A DNA stretch of 25,728 nucleotides from a virus (IMGVR_UViG_3300007512_000181:1-25728), one strand, 5' to 3'. Shown: positions 1 through 8,847, numbered from the stretch's first letter. Numbers and translations: made by a program. The notes: a model not told the origin generated them from the letters alone.

Positions 1-1
1 A

Positions 2-1699
2 ATGTGTTACCTCAAAAATCGACGTTCAGGATTCTCTTTCATGGCGTCAGCAGAACTTGTTAACAATGCAACTATGTCAAGCGACTCTAGATTCGGCGTA
101 CTATCTAAAACAGGGGCTGATGCTAAAAAAATGTTTACAGACAAAGTCGTACCGATCTCAGTTAATTATCCATTCTTCTTCAAACCGATCCAGGATGGTA
201 TGGATCGCCCTAAAACCGAATTGGCTTATAGAGTCCCAGCTTCTAAACTCACCAGAAGAAAGCTCGATACTGGGGAGCAGGTGGAAGAGCTTGATGGACT
301 CGACACGACAATAGATTGGAAGAATACTGGAGACAATAGTTATGATGGTGAAAAATTAAAACTATTAGCTCACGATGAAAGCGGTAAGTGGGAGAGACCT
401 GATAATATTAAGAATAACTGGAAAGTTACAAAAACTTGTTTAAGATTAGGTAGTAAGATTGTTGGTAAGTGTATGATGGGTAGTACTTCAAATGCACTTG
501 ACAAAGGAGGGCAAAACTTTAAAGATATATTTTATGGATCAGATGTCACCAATAGAAATCGCAATGGCCAAACAGGCTCGGGACTATATTCTTTATTCAT
601 ACCTATGGAGTGGTCCTACGAAGGATTCATTGATTCTTTTGGAATACCTGTATTCGATACACCAGAAAAACCCGTACTTGGCATTGATGGGGAACTTATA
701 GAAGTAGGTGTTATAGAACATTGGCAAAATGAAGTTGATGGTTTAAAGAATGATCAAGACGCATTAAACGAATTATACAGGCAATTTCCTAGAACAGAGC
801 AACACGCCTTCAGAGATGAAACAAAGGAGAGTCTATTTAACCTTGTTAAAATATATGAGCAGATAGATTACAACGAAGATATAAACAACGCTGCTAATAT
901 AACAGAAGGTAACTTCCAATGGGAGAATGGGATTAAAGATACAAGGGTTGTTTTTCACCCTGTAAAGAAAGGTAGATTTAAAATATCGTGGGTTCCACCT
1001 AAAAATCTACAAAATCGAGTGATACTAAAGGATGGGTTTAAATATCCTGGTAATGAGCATATTGGGGCTTTTGGTTGTGATAGTTATGATATTTCGGGAA
1101 CTGTTGATGGGAAAGGATCCAAAGGAGCACTTCATGGATTGACTAAGTTTAGTATGGAAGACGCGCCACCAAATCACTTTTTTTTGGAATATGTGCAAAG
1201 ACCTCCAACAGCTGAAGTGTTTTTTGAAGATATGCTAATGGCGATAGTTTTCTACGGAATGCCAATATTGATCGAGAACAACAAACCAAGATTGCTTTAT
1301 TACTTAAAGCGTAGAGGTTATAGAGGGTTTTCGATGAATCGTCCAGATAAAACTTGGAATAAGTTATCAGTTACAGAGAAAGAAATTGGTGGTATACCTA
1401 ATTCGAGTGAAGATATTAAGCAAGCTCACGCTGCTGCTGTAGAGTCTTATATAGAAAATTACGTTGGTTTTTTTAATGATCAATATGGAGATATGTATTT
1501 CCAAGAAACATTAGAAGATTGGGCTAGATTTGATATAAATAGTAGAACAAAGTTTGATGCTACTATAAGTTCAGGTTTAGCTGTTATGGCATGCAATAGG
1601 AATCTATACAAGCCAGTTGCTGATAGAACAGTAAAGAAAATTAATTTAGGTATAAAAAGATACGACAATAAAGGTTTTGTTTCAAAAATAATAGAATAA
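2..1699 (+). CDS. terL: Phage terminase large subunit, 5'-partial
   Basis: This is the DNA-packaging motor: an ATPase that pumps DNA through the portal, joined to a nuclease that cuts concatemers. The frame is open to the window edge, so the first visible Met is probably not the start; a short N-terminal part lies upstream. Near residues 5-13 a deviant Walker A (KNRRSGFSF) has Phe where GKS/T would have Lys, a variant known in terminases. Walker B is LKLLAHDE at 119-126 (D125, E126), and a coupling-like MGSTSN follows at 159-164. The nuclease half has three acidic candidates: D360 in GCDSYD, E425 in ILIENN and D519 in KFDA. The visible 565 residues therefore cover nearly all of both domains. 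The portal ATG follows the TAA stop directly. The first 300 bases are richer in G+C (about 43% by hand count) than the portal gene (about 34% in a sample). The motifs are seen; the function follows from the family. Confidence 0.9.
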   Translation: MCYLKNRRSGFSFMASAELVNNATMSSDSRFGVLSKTGADAKKMFTDKVVPISVNYPFFFKPIQDGMDRPKTELAYRVPASKLTRRKLDTGEQVEELDGLDTTIDWKNTGDNSYDGEKLKLLAHDESGKWERPDNIKNNWKVTKTCLRLGSKIVGKCMMGSTSNALDKGGQNFKDIFYGSDVTNRNRNGQTGSGLYSLFIPMEWSYEGFIDSFGIPVFDTPEKPVLGIDGELIEVGVIEHWQNEVDGLKNDQDALNELYRQFPRTEQHAFRDETKESLFNLVKIYEQIDYNEDINNAANITEGNFQWENGIKDTRVVFHPVKKGRFKISWVPPKNLQNRVILKDGFKYPGNEHIGAFGCDSYDISGTVDGKGSKGALHGLTKFSMEDAPPNHFFLEYVQRPPTAEVFFEDMLMAIVFYGMPILIENNKPRLLYYLKRRGYRGFSMNRPDKTWNKLSVTEKEIGGIPNSSEDIKQAHAAAVESYIENYVGFFNDQYGDMYFQETLEDWARFDINSRTKFDATISSGLAVMACNRNLYKPVADRTVKKINLGIKRYDNKGFVSKIIE

Positions 1700-4123
1700 A
1701 TGATTTATACTAATATCAATAGCTCTTTTCCAGATCAGGTGGTACCAGATGTAGAGAAACAGAGTTTAGAGTACGGTAAACAAGTTGGGAGAGCCATAGA
1801 ATACGAATGGTTCGGTGGTAGTGGCAATGGATCTTACGGTAGAACCGGTGGGAGATTTTCCACTTACTACAACGATTTCCATCAAAGAAGATTATACGCT
1901 AGAGGAGAGCAATCAATACAAAAATACAAAGATGAATTATCTATAAATGGAGATTTATCTTATTTAAATTTAGATTGGAAACCTGTACCTATTATACCTA
2001 AGTTTGTAGATATAGTGGTTAATGGTATGTCTGATAAAGTATATGATATCAAAGCTTATGCCCAAGATCCAGAATCAATATTCAAAAGAACTCAATACGC
2101 TGACGGTTTATATAGAGATCTAAAGCAGAGAGAACTTATAGAGATGATAGCTCAGAATACGGGTATAGATTTAATGAGTGCTCAAGGGAGAGATTTAGAC
2201 ATAAGGACAGAAGAAGAACTATCTGTCCACATGCAGCTTAATTACAAGCAAGCTATAGAAATAGCTGAAGAAGAAGTTATAAACGATACATTAGATAGGA
2301 ACAAATACGAGTTAACTAAAAGAAGAATTAATTACGATTTAACCGTATTAGGTATTGGAGCAAGCAAAACCTCTTTTAATAGAGCTAATGGAATAACGGC
2401 TGAATACGTGGATCCAGCTAGCATAGTTTGGTCATATACTGAGGATCCAAACTTTGAAGATCTGTATTACGTAGGAGAAGTAAAACCTACAACAGTACCA
2501 GAATTAGTTAAAAGATTTCCTCATCTAACGCCTGAGCAAATAGAGAAAATACAAAAATACCCCGGCAACTCTAATTACACAAGGAATTGGAATGGTAGAG
2601 ACAGTAACGATACCGTTCAGGTATTATATTTTGAATATAAAACATACACTAACCAAACATGGAAAATAAAAGAAACTCCATACGGTTTAGAAAAAGCATT
2701 AGAAAAACAAGACACGTTCAATCCACCGGAAGCTGACTCTTTTAAGAAGGTAAGTAGATCAATAGAAGTTTTATATACAGGAGCTAAAATATTAGGGCAC
2801 GACGACATGTTAGAGTGGAAGATGTCAGAGAACATGACAAGACCATTTGCTAATTCTACTAAAGTTAATATGAACTACAATATATGTGCACCTCGAATGT
2901 ATAAAGGTAGAATAGAATCTTTAGTTGGTAGAATGATGAGTTTTGCTGATATGATACAAATAACTCATTTAAAGCTACAGCAAGTGTTATCTAGAATGGT
3001 GCCTGATGGTGTTTTCTTAGACGCTGATGGTTTAGCTGAAGTTGATCTTGGTAATGGTACTAATTATAATCCAGCTGAAGCGTTAAACATGTACTTCCAA
3101 ACTGGTAGTATAGTTGGTAGATCAATGACTCAAGACGGTGACCTGAATAGAGGTAAAGTGCCAATACAAGAATTGCAGACCTCTGCTAGTGGGGCTAAGA
3201 TACAAGCTTTAATACAAACGTATCAGTACTATTTACAAATGATGCGAGATGTGACTGGACTTAATGAAGCTAGAGATGGTAGTATGCCTGATCAAGATGC
3301 CTTGGTTGGTCTACAGAAACTTGCGGCGGCTAATTCAAATACTGCTACAAGACATATATTAAAGTCTAGTTTGTACTTAACACTAAGAACTTGTGAGAAC
3401 ATAGCCTTAAGAATAGCTGATTGTTTACAGTTTCCACTATTAAGAGATTCAATACAATCTAGTATATCAAGGTATAACGTTGGGACATTAGACGAGTTAA
3501 TGGGTTTAAATTTACATGATTTTGGTATATTCTTAGAGTTAGAGCCAGATGAAGAAGAAAAAGCTACGTTAGAACAAAGTATACAAATAGCATTACAACA
3601 ACAGTCTATATATTTAGAAGACGCTTTAGACATAAGAGAAGTTAAGAATCTAAAATTAGCTAATCAACTATTAAAGCAAAGAAGATCAAGGAAATTAGAA
3701 CAAGATCAAGCTGCTCAACAAGCTAACATACAAGCGCAAGCACAAGCCAACGCTGAACAAGCGGAGAGAGCAGCGATGAATGAAGTTCAAAAACAGCAAG
3801 CAATAGCTGAAACAACCTTACAAGTTGAGCAAGGTAAATCTCAATTTGAGATTCAAAAACTACAACAAGAAGCTGAAATTAAGAAACAACTAATGGAGTT
3901 GGAGTTCCAGTTCAATATGCAATTAGCACAAGTGGAAGCTAATGCTAAAATGAGTGCAGAAAGCAGTAAGGAAGATAGGAAAGACGAAAGAACTAAAATG
4001 CAAGCAAGTCAACAAAGTGAGTTGATAGATCAAAGACAAAATAATTCATTACCTAAGAATTTTGAATCTGCGGGTAATGATGTAATGGGTGGGATTGACT
4101 TAGGTCAGTTTGAACCAAGATAA
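1700..4123 (+). CDS. Portal protein
   Basis: This is probably the dodecameric portal at the unique capsid vertex, the channel through which the terminase packages DNA. It has 807 residues and starts at the ATG directly abutting the terminase stop. The N-terminal part contains LYARGEQSIQKYK (about residue 65) and LDWKPVPIIPKFVDIVVNG (about 90-108), which resemble the portal family of crAss-like and marine Bacteroidota podophages. The middle region holds DVTGLNEARDGSMPDQDALV (about 518-537), a helical stretch typical of portal stem and crown regions. From about residue 645 to 770 the protein is rich in Gln, Ala, Glu and Lys with heptad-like spacing, and reads as a long coiled coil projecting into the head (barrel). 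At 807 residues it is at the long end for portals, mostly because of this tail. The position between terminase and scaffold-like gene supports the call. No signal peptide or membrane segment is visible. Confidence 0.87.
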   Translation: MIYTNINSSFPDQVVPDVEKQSLEYGKQVGRAIEYEWFGGSGNGSYGRTGGRFSTYYNDFHQRRLYARGEQSIQKYKDELSINGDLSYLNLDWKPVPIIPKFVDIVVNGMSDKVYDIKAYAQDPESIFKRTQYADGLYRDLKQRELIEMIAQNTGIDLMSAQGRDLDIRTEEELSVHMQLNYKQAIEIAEEEVINDTLDRNKYELTKRRINYDLTVLGIGASKTSFNRANGITAEYVDPASIVWSYTEDPNFEDLYYVGEVKPTTVPELVKRFPHLTPEQIEKIQKYPGNSNYTRNWNGRDSNDTVQVLYFEYKTYTNQTWKIKETPYGLEKALEKQDTFNPPEADSFKKVSRSIEVLYTGAKILGHDDMLEWKMSENMTRPFANSTKVNMNYNICAPRMYKGRIESLVGRMMSFADMIQITHLKLQQVLSRMVPDGVFLDADGLAEVDLGNGTNYNPAEALNMYFQTGSIVGRSMTQDGDLNRGKVPIQELQTSASGAKIQALIQTYQYYLQMMRDVTGLNEARDGSMPDQDALVGLQKLAAANSNTATRHILKSSLYLTLRTCENIALRIADCLQFPLLRDSIQSSISRYNVGTLDELMGLNLHDFGIFLELEPDEEEKATLEQSIQIALQQQSIYLEDALDIREVKNLKLANQLLKQRRSRKLEQDQAAQQANIQAQAQANAEQAERAAMNEVQKQQAIAETTLQVEQGKSQFEIQKLQQEAEIKKQLMELEFQFNMQLAQVEANAKMSAESSKEDRKDERTKMQASQQSELIDQRQNNSLPKNFESAGNDVMGGIDLGQFEPR

Positions 4124-4147
4124 CCAATAATTTTATAATATTATATT

Positions 4148-5314
4148 ATGTCAATAAAAGAAGATGTAGAGGGTTTAAAAGTTAAAAAGAAACCTAAAAA
4201 ACTAGCTAATAAAAAAGCACCTGAAACAATAAAAGTAGATCTTTCTAAAAAGAAAGATGAAGTGGAAAAAGTAGAAATAAAAGAAGATGCCACTCAAGAG
4301 CCAACAACAGAGAAGGTGGATGTACAAGAACTTCACGCAGATGGCGAAAAAGTGGGAGAAACACACCTCAATGAAGAAAAAGTTGCCGAAGAGGGTAAAA
4401 AAGAAGAAATAAGTGTAATACAAGAGATTACAGGGGAAGAAGTGAGTGAATCCACTGCCACTGGAAACATAAACAAAGAAATTAAAGAAGATCCACAATT
4501 AAATTTACCAGAGAATGTTGAAAAGTTAGTTAACTTCATGAACGAAACTGGTGGAACAATTGAGGACTATATTCGATTAAACGCTGATTACTCCAATGTG
4601 AGTGATGAAGCTTTGTTAAAAGAATATTATAAAAATACTAAACCTCATCTTGATAATGAAGAAATAGGTTTCATCATGGAAGACAATTTCCTATTTGATG
4701 AAGATTATGATGATGAGAAAACTATACGTAAAAAGAAACTTGCGTATAAAGAAGAGATTGCTAAAGCCAAAGGATTTTTGGACGATTTAAAGGGTAAATA
4801 TTACGATGAGATCAAGTTGAGACCAGGTGTTACCCAAGATCAACAAAAAGCTATGGACTTTTTCAATAGATACAACGAAGAACAAGAAAGAGCAAATCAG
4901 CAACATAGTGATTTTAAAGCTCGAACTAAACATTTTTTCTCAAATGAATTCAAAGGTTTTGATTTTAATCTAGGAGAAAAGAAATTTAGATACGGAGTAC
5001 AAAATCCAAATGAGGTTGCGGATGTTCAAAGTGACATAACCAATTTTGTAAAGAAGTTCTTGAACGAAGACGGTAGTGTTAATGACCATCAAGGTTATCA
5101 TAAAGCTCTCTACACCGCACGTAATGCGGACACTATAGCTAAACATTTTTACGAGCAAGGTAAATCCGATGCTACTAAAGATATAGTTGCTAAATCTAAA
5201 AATATAAGCAATGAACCAAGGACTACGTCCACTGGTGATGTTTATTTAAATGGTTTAAGAGTGAAAGCAATAACAGGTGTTGACAGTTCTAAACTACGAG
5301 TTAAGAAAAAATAA
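4148..5314 (+). CDS. Probable capsid scaffolding protein
   Basis: This 388-residue, highly charged protein lies between the portal and the major capsid-like gene, the usual place for a scaffold. Residues 1-125 are low complexity, made almost entirely of Lys, Glu, Val, Asp and Thr, beginning with a Lys-rich patch (VKKKPKKLANKK) and turning acidic. Residues 125-310 are predicted by eye to be helical, with many acidic and aromatic positions (for example FIMEDNFLFDEDYDDEKT near 176-193). The C-terminus is basic, ending LRVKKK. Scaffolds often have a basic C-terminal tail that binds the coat protein, so this fits. No protease motif is visible, so a protease-scaffold fusion is not supported. The start is the ATG after an A/T-only leader that ends in ATTATG, with no Shine-Dalgarno. 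The function is inferred from position and composition only; a minor head protein is the main alternative. Confidence 0.6.
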   Translation: MSIKEDVEGLKVKKKPKKLANKKAPETIKVDLSKKKDEVEKVEIKEDATQEPTTEKVDVQELHADGEKVGETHLNEEKVAEEGKKEEISVIQEITGEEVSESTATGNINKEIKEDPQLNLPENVEKLVNFMNETGGTIEDYIRLNADYSNVSDEALLKEYYKNTKPHLDNEEIGFIMEDNFLFDEDYDDEKTIRKKKLAYKEEIAKAKGFLDDLKGKYYDEIKLRPGVTQDQQKAMDFFNRYNEEQERANQQHSDFKARTKHFFSNEFKGFDFNLGEKKFRYGVQNPNEVADVQSDITNFVKKFLNEDGSVNDHQGYHKALYTARNADTIAKHFYEQGKSDATKDIVAKSKNISNEPRTTSTGDVYLNGLRVKAITGVDSSKLRVKKK

Positions 5315-5333
5315 ATTACAAAAATTATAAATT

Positions 5334-6815
5334 ATGGGAAGTTTTCAAACGGGATTAGGCAATGCCTTTCCCCCAAGTTTAATACCTCACCAAAAAAAGG
5401 CTGCTTTAGAAAGCAACTACTTGTCTTTTAACGGTGGGTCTGGTACAGGAGATAGCGACTCCTTTGCTCAACAATATTTGCCAGAGCTTTACGAAGCTGA
5501 AGTTGAGAGATATGGTAATAGAACCGTATCTGCATTTTTAAGAATGGTCGGCGCTGAAATGCCGATGAGTTCTGATCAAGTTATTTGGTCTGAGCAAAAT
5601 AGATTGCATATTTCTTATGCTGATTGTACCGTTACTAACGGAACAGATATAGCTATTGCTTTAGAAGACAACAAGGAGTGTGTCATAAGAATTGGGGCTA
5701 CTATTGTAGTGTCTGATGGAATAAACACCGTTAAAGCTTATGTTGTTGACGTAGATGCTGCTACGGGCGGTCCTCCTACAGACACTTGTAGCATAGAAGT
5801 TGATACATATCAAGTTGCTGATCTAGTTACTGGCACTGGTTTATCAGCAACAGATGCTGTTAAGGTATTTGTATATGGTTCTGAGTTTGGTAAAGGTACT
5901 GAAGGAATGGAGACTCTTCAAACTGGAGGAGCTAATGTAAAAGCAATTTCACCTGATTTCACTCAATTCAGCAATTCACCAATAATCCTTAAAGATTTCT
6001 ATGAAGTTAATGGATCTGATACCGCTCAAATTGGTTGGGTTGAAGTTGCCACTGAAGATGGTACTTCTGGATATCTGTGGTATTTAAAAGCTGAATCTGA
6101 AACAAGATTGAGATTTGAAGATTATCTTGAGATGTCAATGATTGAGAGTGAAAAAGTAGGTGCATCTGGAACTGCACCAAAGGGAACTGAAGGTCTTTTT
6201 GCTGCTATCGAATCTAGAGGAAATGTTTATAACGATTTTTCTGGCGCTGCTGCTCCTGGTTCAGGCGCAATGGGTGATTTCGATACTATCCTTAAGCAAT
6301 TAGATACACAAGGTGCAATTGAAGAAAACATGTTGTTCTTATCTAGGTCAACAGCTCTTGATTTTGATGACATGATTGCTGCTATGGCAGGTGGAGGTTA
6401 TTCTTCTACTCAATCAGCATCTTACGGTCTTTTCAACAATGAAGCTGAAATGGCATTAAACTTTGGGTTTTCTGGGTTTAGAAGAGGTTCTTACGACTTT
6501 TACAAGACTGATTGGAAATACCTAAATGATCACGCTACTAGAGGTTTAATTGGTGACATTGATGGTGTTATGGTTCCTGCTGGAACATCTACAGTTTATG
6601 ATCAAATGTTAGGTCAAAACATCAGACGTCCTTTCTTACATGTAAGATATAGAGCTTCTGAAGCTGATGACAGAAGAATGAAATCATGGGTTGTTGGTTC
6701 CGTTGGTGGAGCTTACACTTCAGGATTAGATGCGATGCAAATCCATTTCTTATCTGAAAGATGTCTATGTGTACAAGGGGCTAATAACTTCGTGTTAATG
6801 AAGTCAACTGTATAA
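5334..6815 (+). CDS. Major capsid protein
   Basis: This is probably the major coat protein that forms the icosahedral head; an HK97-type fold is expected but cannot be seen directly. It has 493 residues and follows the scaffold-like gene by 19 bases. The N-terminal region (about 40-75) carries an acidic helix followed by a basic one (QQYLPELYEAEVERYGNRTV), then a beta-rich, Thr/Val/Asp-rich insertion from about 75 to 185 (DGINTVKAYVVDVDAATGG) that could be a surface domain. The C-terminal half contains FGFSGFRRGSYDFYKTDWKY and ends in a compact beta region (HFLSERCLCVQGANNFVLMK). It is immediately followed by a strong terminator, which fits a highly expressed coat gene. Codons such as GGT, GCT and CTT look commoner here than in neighbouring genes, by impression only. 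The start context is ATTATG without Shine-Dalgarno. Identity is inferred from order, size and sequence character. Confidence 0.83.
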   Translation: MGSFQTGLGNAFPPSLIPHQKKAALESNYLSFNGGSGTGDSDSFAQQYLPELYEAEVERYGNRTVSAFLRMVGAEMPMSSDQVIWSEQNRLHISYADCTVTNGTDIAIALEDNKECVIRIGATIVVSDGINTVKAYVVDVDAATGGPPTDTCSIEVDTYQVADLVTGTGLSATDAVKVFVYGSEFGKGTEGMETLQTGGANVKAISPDFTQFSNSPIILKDFYEVNGSDTAQIGWVEVATEDGTSGYLWYLKAESETRLRFEDYLEMSMIESEKVGASGTAPKGTEGLFAAIESRGNVYNDFSGAAAPGSGAMGDFDTILKQLDTQGAIEENMLFLSRSTALDFDDMIAAMAGGGYSSTQSASYGLFNNEAEMALNFGFSGFRRGSYDFYKTDWKYLNDHATRGLIGDIDGVMVPAGTSTVYDQMLGQNIRRPFLHVRYRASEADDRRMKSWVVGSVGGAYTSGLDAMQIHFLSERCLCVQGANNFVLMKSTV

Positions 6816-6825
6816 CAACTAATTT

Positions 6826-6853
6826 AGCAGGGTGGTTCGCTACCCTGCTTTTA
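6826..6853 (+). terminator. Rho-independent terminator after the capsid gene
   Basis: The inverted repeat AGCAGGGT / ACCCTGCT is closed by a G-T and a G-C pair around a TTCG loop and is followed by TTTT. It begins 11 bases after the capsid stop codon. It probably ends most transcripts that cover the capsid gene, with some read-through into the 96-aa gene. Confidence 0.87.
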
Positions 6854-6874
6854 TAAATCTTTAAAAATAAGAAA

Positions 6875-7165
6875 ATGAATATACCTTATATAAAACTAAA
6901 AGTAGGTACAGCTTATAAACTTATCAATTGTGACAACATTTTAGATATTGAAAGAGCTAGTGCAACTACTACTACTATAGATTATTCTGCTATCGTTGGC
7001 GCTGGAAATGACTTATTAACTATAACTCACGCTACAGACGGTGGTTCTGGAGCTGGTATTGTTGAAGAGCTTTTAAACGCTGTAGTAAAGCAAGCTGAAC
7101 AATCTGAAGGTAAAGTTATTGAACTAAACCCTTCATTAGCAGTAAGCGGTATTGTTTATAGCTAA
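6875..7165 (+). CDS. Small probable virion protein (96 aa), function unknown
   Basis: This is a 96-residue protein that I do not recognise by function. It begins NIPYIKLKVGTAYKLINCDN, continues through a Thr-rich stretch (SATTTTIDYSAIVGAGNDLL, about 30-49) and ends with a helix (IVEELLNAVVKQAEQ) and a short strand. There is no signal peptide or membrane helix. It lies between two strong terminators directly after the capsid gene, so it sits in its own short transcription interval and is likely made in quantity. That context suggests a small capsid-associated or decoration protein, though this is inference. The start is the only suitable ATG after the terminator, preceded by an A-rich leader (AATAAGAAA). 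Confidence 0.6.
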   Translation: MNIPYIKLKVGTAYKLINCDNILDIERASATTTTIDYSAIVGAGNDLLTITHATDGGSGAGIVEELLNAVVKQAEQSEGKVIELNPSLAVSGIVYS

Positions 7166-7176
7166 AATAAATAATT

Positions 7177-7209
7177 AAGATCCCACTTCGGTGGGGTCTT
7201 ATTTTTTTT
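7177..7209 (+). terminator. Rho-independent terminator with TTCG tetraloop
   Basis: The arms AAGATCCCAC and GTGGGGTCTT form a ten-pair stem (one G-T pair) closed by C(TTCG)G, the classic very stable tetraloop. An A and a run of eight T follow. It lies 11 bases after the 96-aa gene and separates it from the next gene. Confidence 0.92.
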
Positions 7210-7228
7210 AATTATATTATATTATATC

Positions 7229-8005
7229 ATGGAAGAAACAAAAACAAAATCTCCTAAAGTAAAAAAAGATACTTGGGAGTACAAAGATAGATTTTACCAT
7301 TTATCACATGGTAAATCACCATTAACGTTTACTATTTCTAGTAGACATTCAAATAGAAAACCTTTACTTTATTTTGATGAAGAAAAAGGTTATAATAGAG
7401 AACTTAGATACGCAACTAATCAAAAGAGTTGTTTTGCGGATGAGCAAGTTGGGCCAGTTACGATTGGTAGGATAGTTTTTCAAGATGGCGTACTTAGAGT
7501 ACCTAAAGAAAACATTGTCTTACAAAAGATGCTATCTCTTTTTCACCCAAATAAAAACAAACTTTACTCTGAAAGAGATGAGATTGTCGTTGCTACAGAT
7601 CAGTTAGATTATTTAGAAATGGAAATGCAAGCATTAAATGCTGCTTTTGAAATGGATGTTGATCAAGCTGAGGCAATACTAAGAGTTGAACAAGGAACGA
7701 GCGTTAGTGGATTAAGTTCAAAAGAACTAAAAAGAGATTTAATATTATTTGCTAGAAGTAATCCAGAGTTATTTATTGATTTAGCTAACGATGAGAATGT
7801 AGAATTAAGGAATGTTGCTATTAAAGCAACTGAAGCGAATATAATAAGTTTATCACCTGATCAAAGAACATTTAATTGGGCAAGTAATGGTAAGAAGTTA
7901 ATGACTATACCATTTGACGAAAACCCATTTTCTGCGATGGCGGCTTTCTTCAAAACAGATGAAGGCGTAGAAGTTTTCAAGTCTATACAGAAAAAGCTCA
8001 AATAA
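7229..8005 (+). CDS. Conserved-looking phage structural-module protein (258 aa), unknown function
   Basis: This 258-residue soluble protein has no function I can assign. The N-terminus is Lys-rich (about 1-17). Residues about 18-100 look beta-rich, with KSPLTFTISSRH (29-40), YATNQKSCFADEQVG and a strand pair (TIGRIVFQDGVLRVP). Residues about 125-200 look helical and contain MDVDQAEAILRVEQG and SSKELKRDLILFARSNPELF. The C-terminus has FNWASNGKKLMTIPFDENPF, then TDEGVEVFKSIQKKLK. I have an impression of similar proteins in marine Bacteroidota phages next to the capsid gene, also without a function, but cannot verify it. A terminator lies on each side, so it forms a one-gene unit. The leader is A/T only with no Shine-Dalgarno. 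A role in head completion or as a head-tail joining factor is possible but not shown. Confidence 0.7.
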   Translation: MEETKTKSPKVKKDTWEYKDRFYHLSHGKSPLTFTISSRHSNRKPLLYFDEEKGYNRELRYATNQKSCFADEQVGPVTIGRIVFQDGVLRVPKENIVLQKMLSLFHPNKNKLYSERDEIVVATDQLDYLEMEMQALNAAFEMDVDQAEAILRVEQGTSVSGLSSKELKRDLILFARSNPELFIDLANDENVELRNVAIKATEANIISLSPDQRTFNWASNGKKLMTIPFDENPFSAMAAFFKTDEGVEVFKSIQKKLK

Positions 8006-8020
8006 TATGTGACTATATAT

Positions 8021-8049
8021 AAGGCGGCAATTACGCCGCCTTTTTTTTT
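8021..8049 (+). terminator. Rho-independent terminator, G+C-rich stem
   Basis: The arms AAGGCGGC and GCCGCCTT surround a six-base loop (AATTAC) and lead straight into nine T. The six G+C pairs stand out sharply from the A+T-rich surroundings. It lies 15 bases after the 258-aa gene and 12 bases before the next ATG, so it ends or attenuates the capsid-region transcripts before the tail genes. Confidence 0.92.
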
Positions 8050-8061
8050 AAAACTATTATT

Positions 8062-8844
8062 ATGGCAATTAGCGTAGATGACGTATATAAAACTGTATTG
8101 CTAATACTAAATAAAGAACAAAGAGGTTACATAACACCAGCCGAGTTCAATAAATTAGCTACTCAAGTTCAATTAGAAATATTTGAGAATTATTTTCAAT
8201 ATGAAAATAGACAATATCGCTTACCAGATAACGAATCTGAGTATAGTGATAGATATAAGAATGTGGATGAAAAAATTGCCATATTTAAGAAATTAAGTGA
8301 CGGGTTAGTTAAACCCGTAGGTGAAGATTATTTTGAACAACCAACAGATCTTTACAAATTAGGTACTGTTATCTATACAGATGCTAAAGGAAATCAAATA
8401 GAAGTCCAGAAATCACAACAAAACGATTTCCTATATGTTGACATGTCTCCGTTAACAAAACCCTCAGAGAAATATCCTATTTATTTATACAGGAATAACA
8501 GAATATATGTTAAGCCGAATGACAATATTTTAGATACAGAAATAAAAGTAAGTTATTTAAGGAAACCAAAAGATCCTAGATGGGGTTACAAAGTTGATGG
8601 CGGCACTGGTGGATATATTTACGATGACACTGAGTATGACCCAACTGGAATTCCACCTTATCCTGACCCTAGTATTCCTAACCCTACTTATTGGGGTTCA
8701 ACCGACTTTGAACTACACGAAACAGAGCAAACAGAGTTAATTATAAAAATACTAATGTACAGTGGTGTAGTAATACGCGATCCAAGTATAGTTCAAACCG
8801 CTGGTCAAATGGATCAACAAGAAACAGCACAGGAAAATTCATAA
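8062..8844 (+). CDS. Probable head-tail connector or ring protein (260 aa)
   Basis: This 260-residue protein begins with a helical region (SVDDVYKTVLLILNKEQRGY, residues 4-23) followed by TPAEFNKLATQVQLEIFENY (25-44). It continues through a mixed region ending in VSYLRKPKDPRWGYK (about 164-178). Next comes a Pro/Gly/Asp/Tyr-rich insertion (about 179-214) and then an acidic helix (about 216-235, ETEQTELIIKILMYSGVVIR). I associate proteins with this N-terminal pattern with the connector and tail region of Bacteroidota podophages. It is the first gene after the third terminator, and the next gene starts three bases after its stop, so the two are translationally linked and probably work together at the portal. 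The exact ring position cannot be told from sequence. The start has an ATTATG context. Confidence 0.6.
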   Translation: MAISVDDVYKTVLLILNKEQRGYITPAEFNKLATQVQLEIFENYFQYENRQYRLPDNESEYSDRYKNVDEKIAIFKKLSDGLVKPVGEDYFEQPTDLYKLGTVIYTDAKGNQIEVQKSQQNDFLYVDMSPLTKPSEKYPIYLYRNNRIYVKPNDNILDTEIKVSYLRKPKDPRWGYKVDGGTGGYIYDDTEYDPTGIPPYPDPSIPNPTYWGSTDFELHETEQTELIIKILMYSGVVIRDPSIVQTAGQMDQQETAQENS

Positions 8845-8847
8845 AAT

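Noticed and set aside
3640-4000. Gln/Ala-rich end of the portal as a separate gene or a DNA repeat.
   Set aside because: It is in frame with the portal, has no exact repeat unit and reads as a coiled-coil extension, which portals of this type often have.
4124-4147. TATAAT-like hexamer at 4134-4139 as a promoter before the scaffold gene.
   Set aside because: The gap is almost purely A/T, no -35 or Bacteroidota-type TTG element is at the right spacing, and the portal gene reads straight through. Chance is sufficient.
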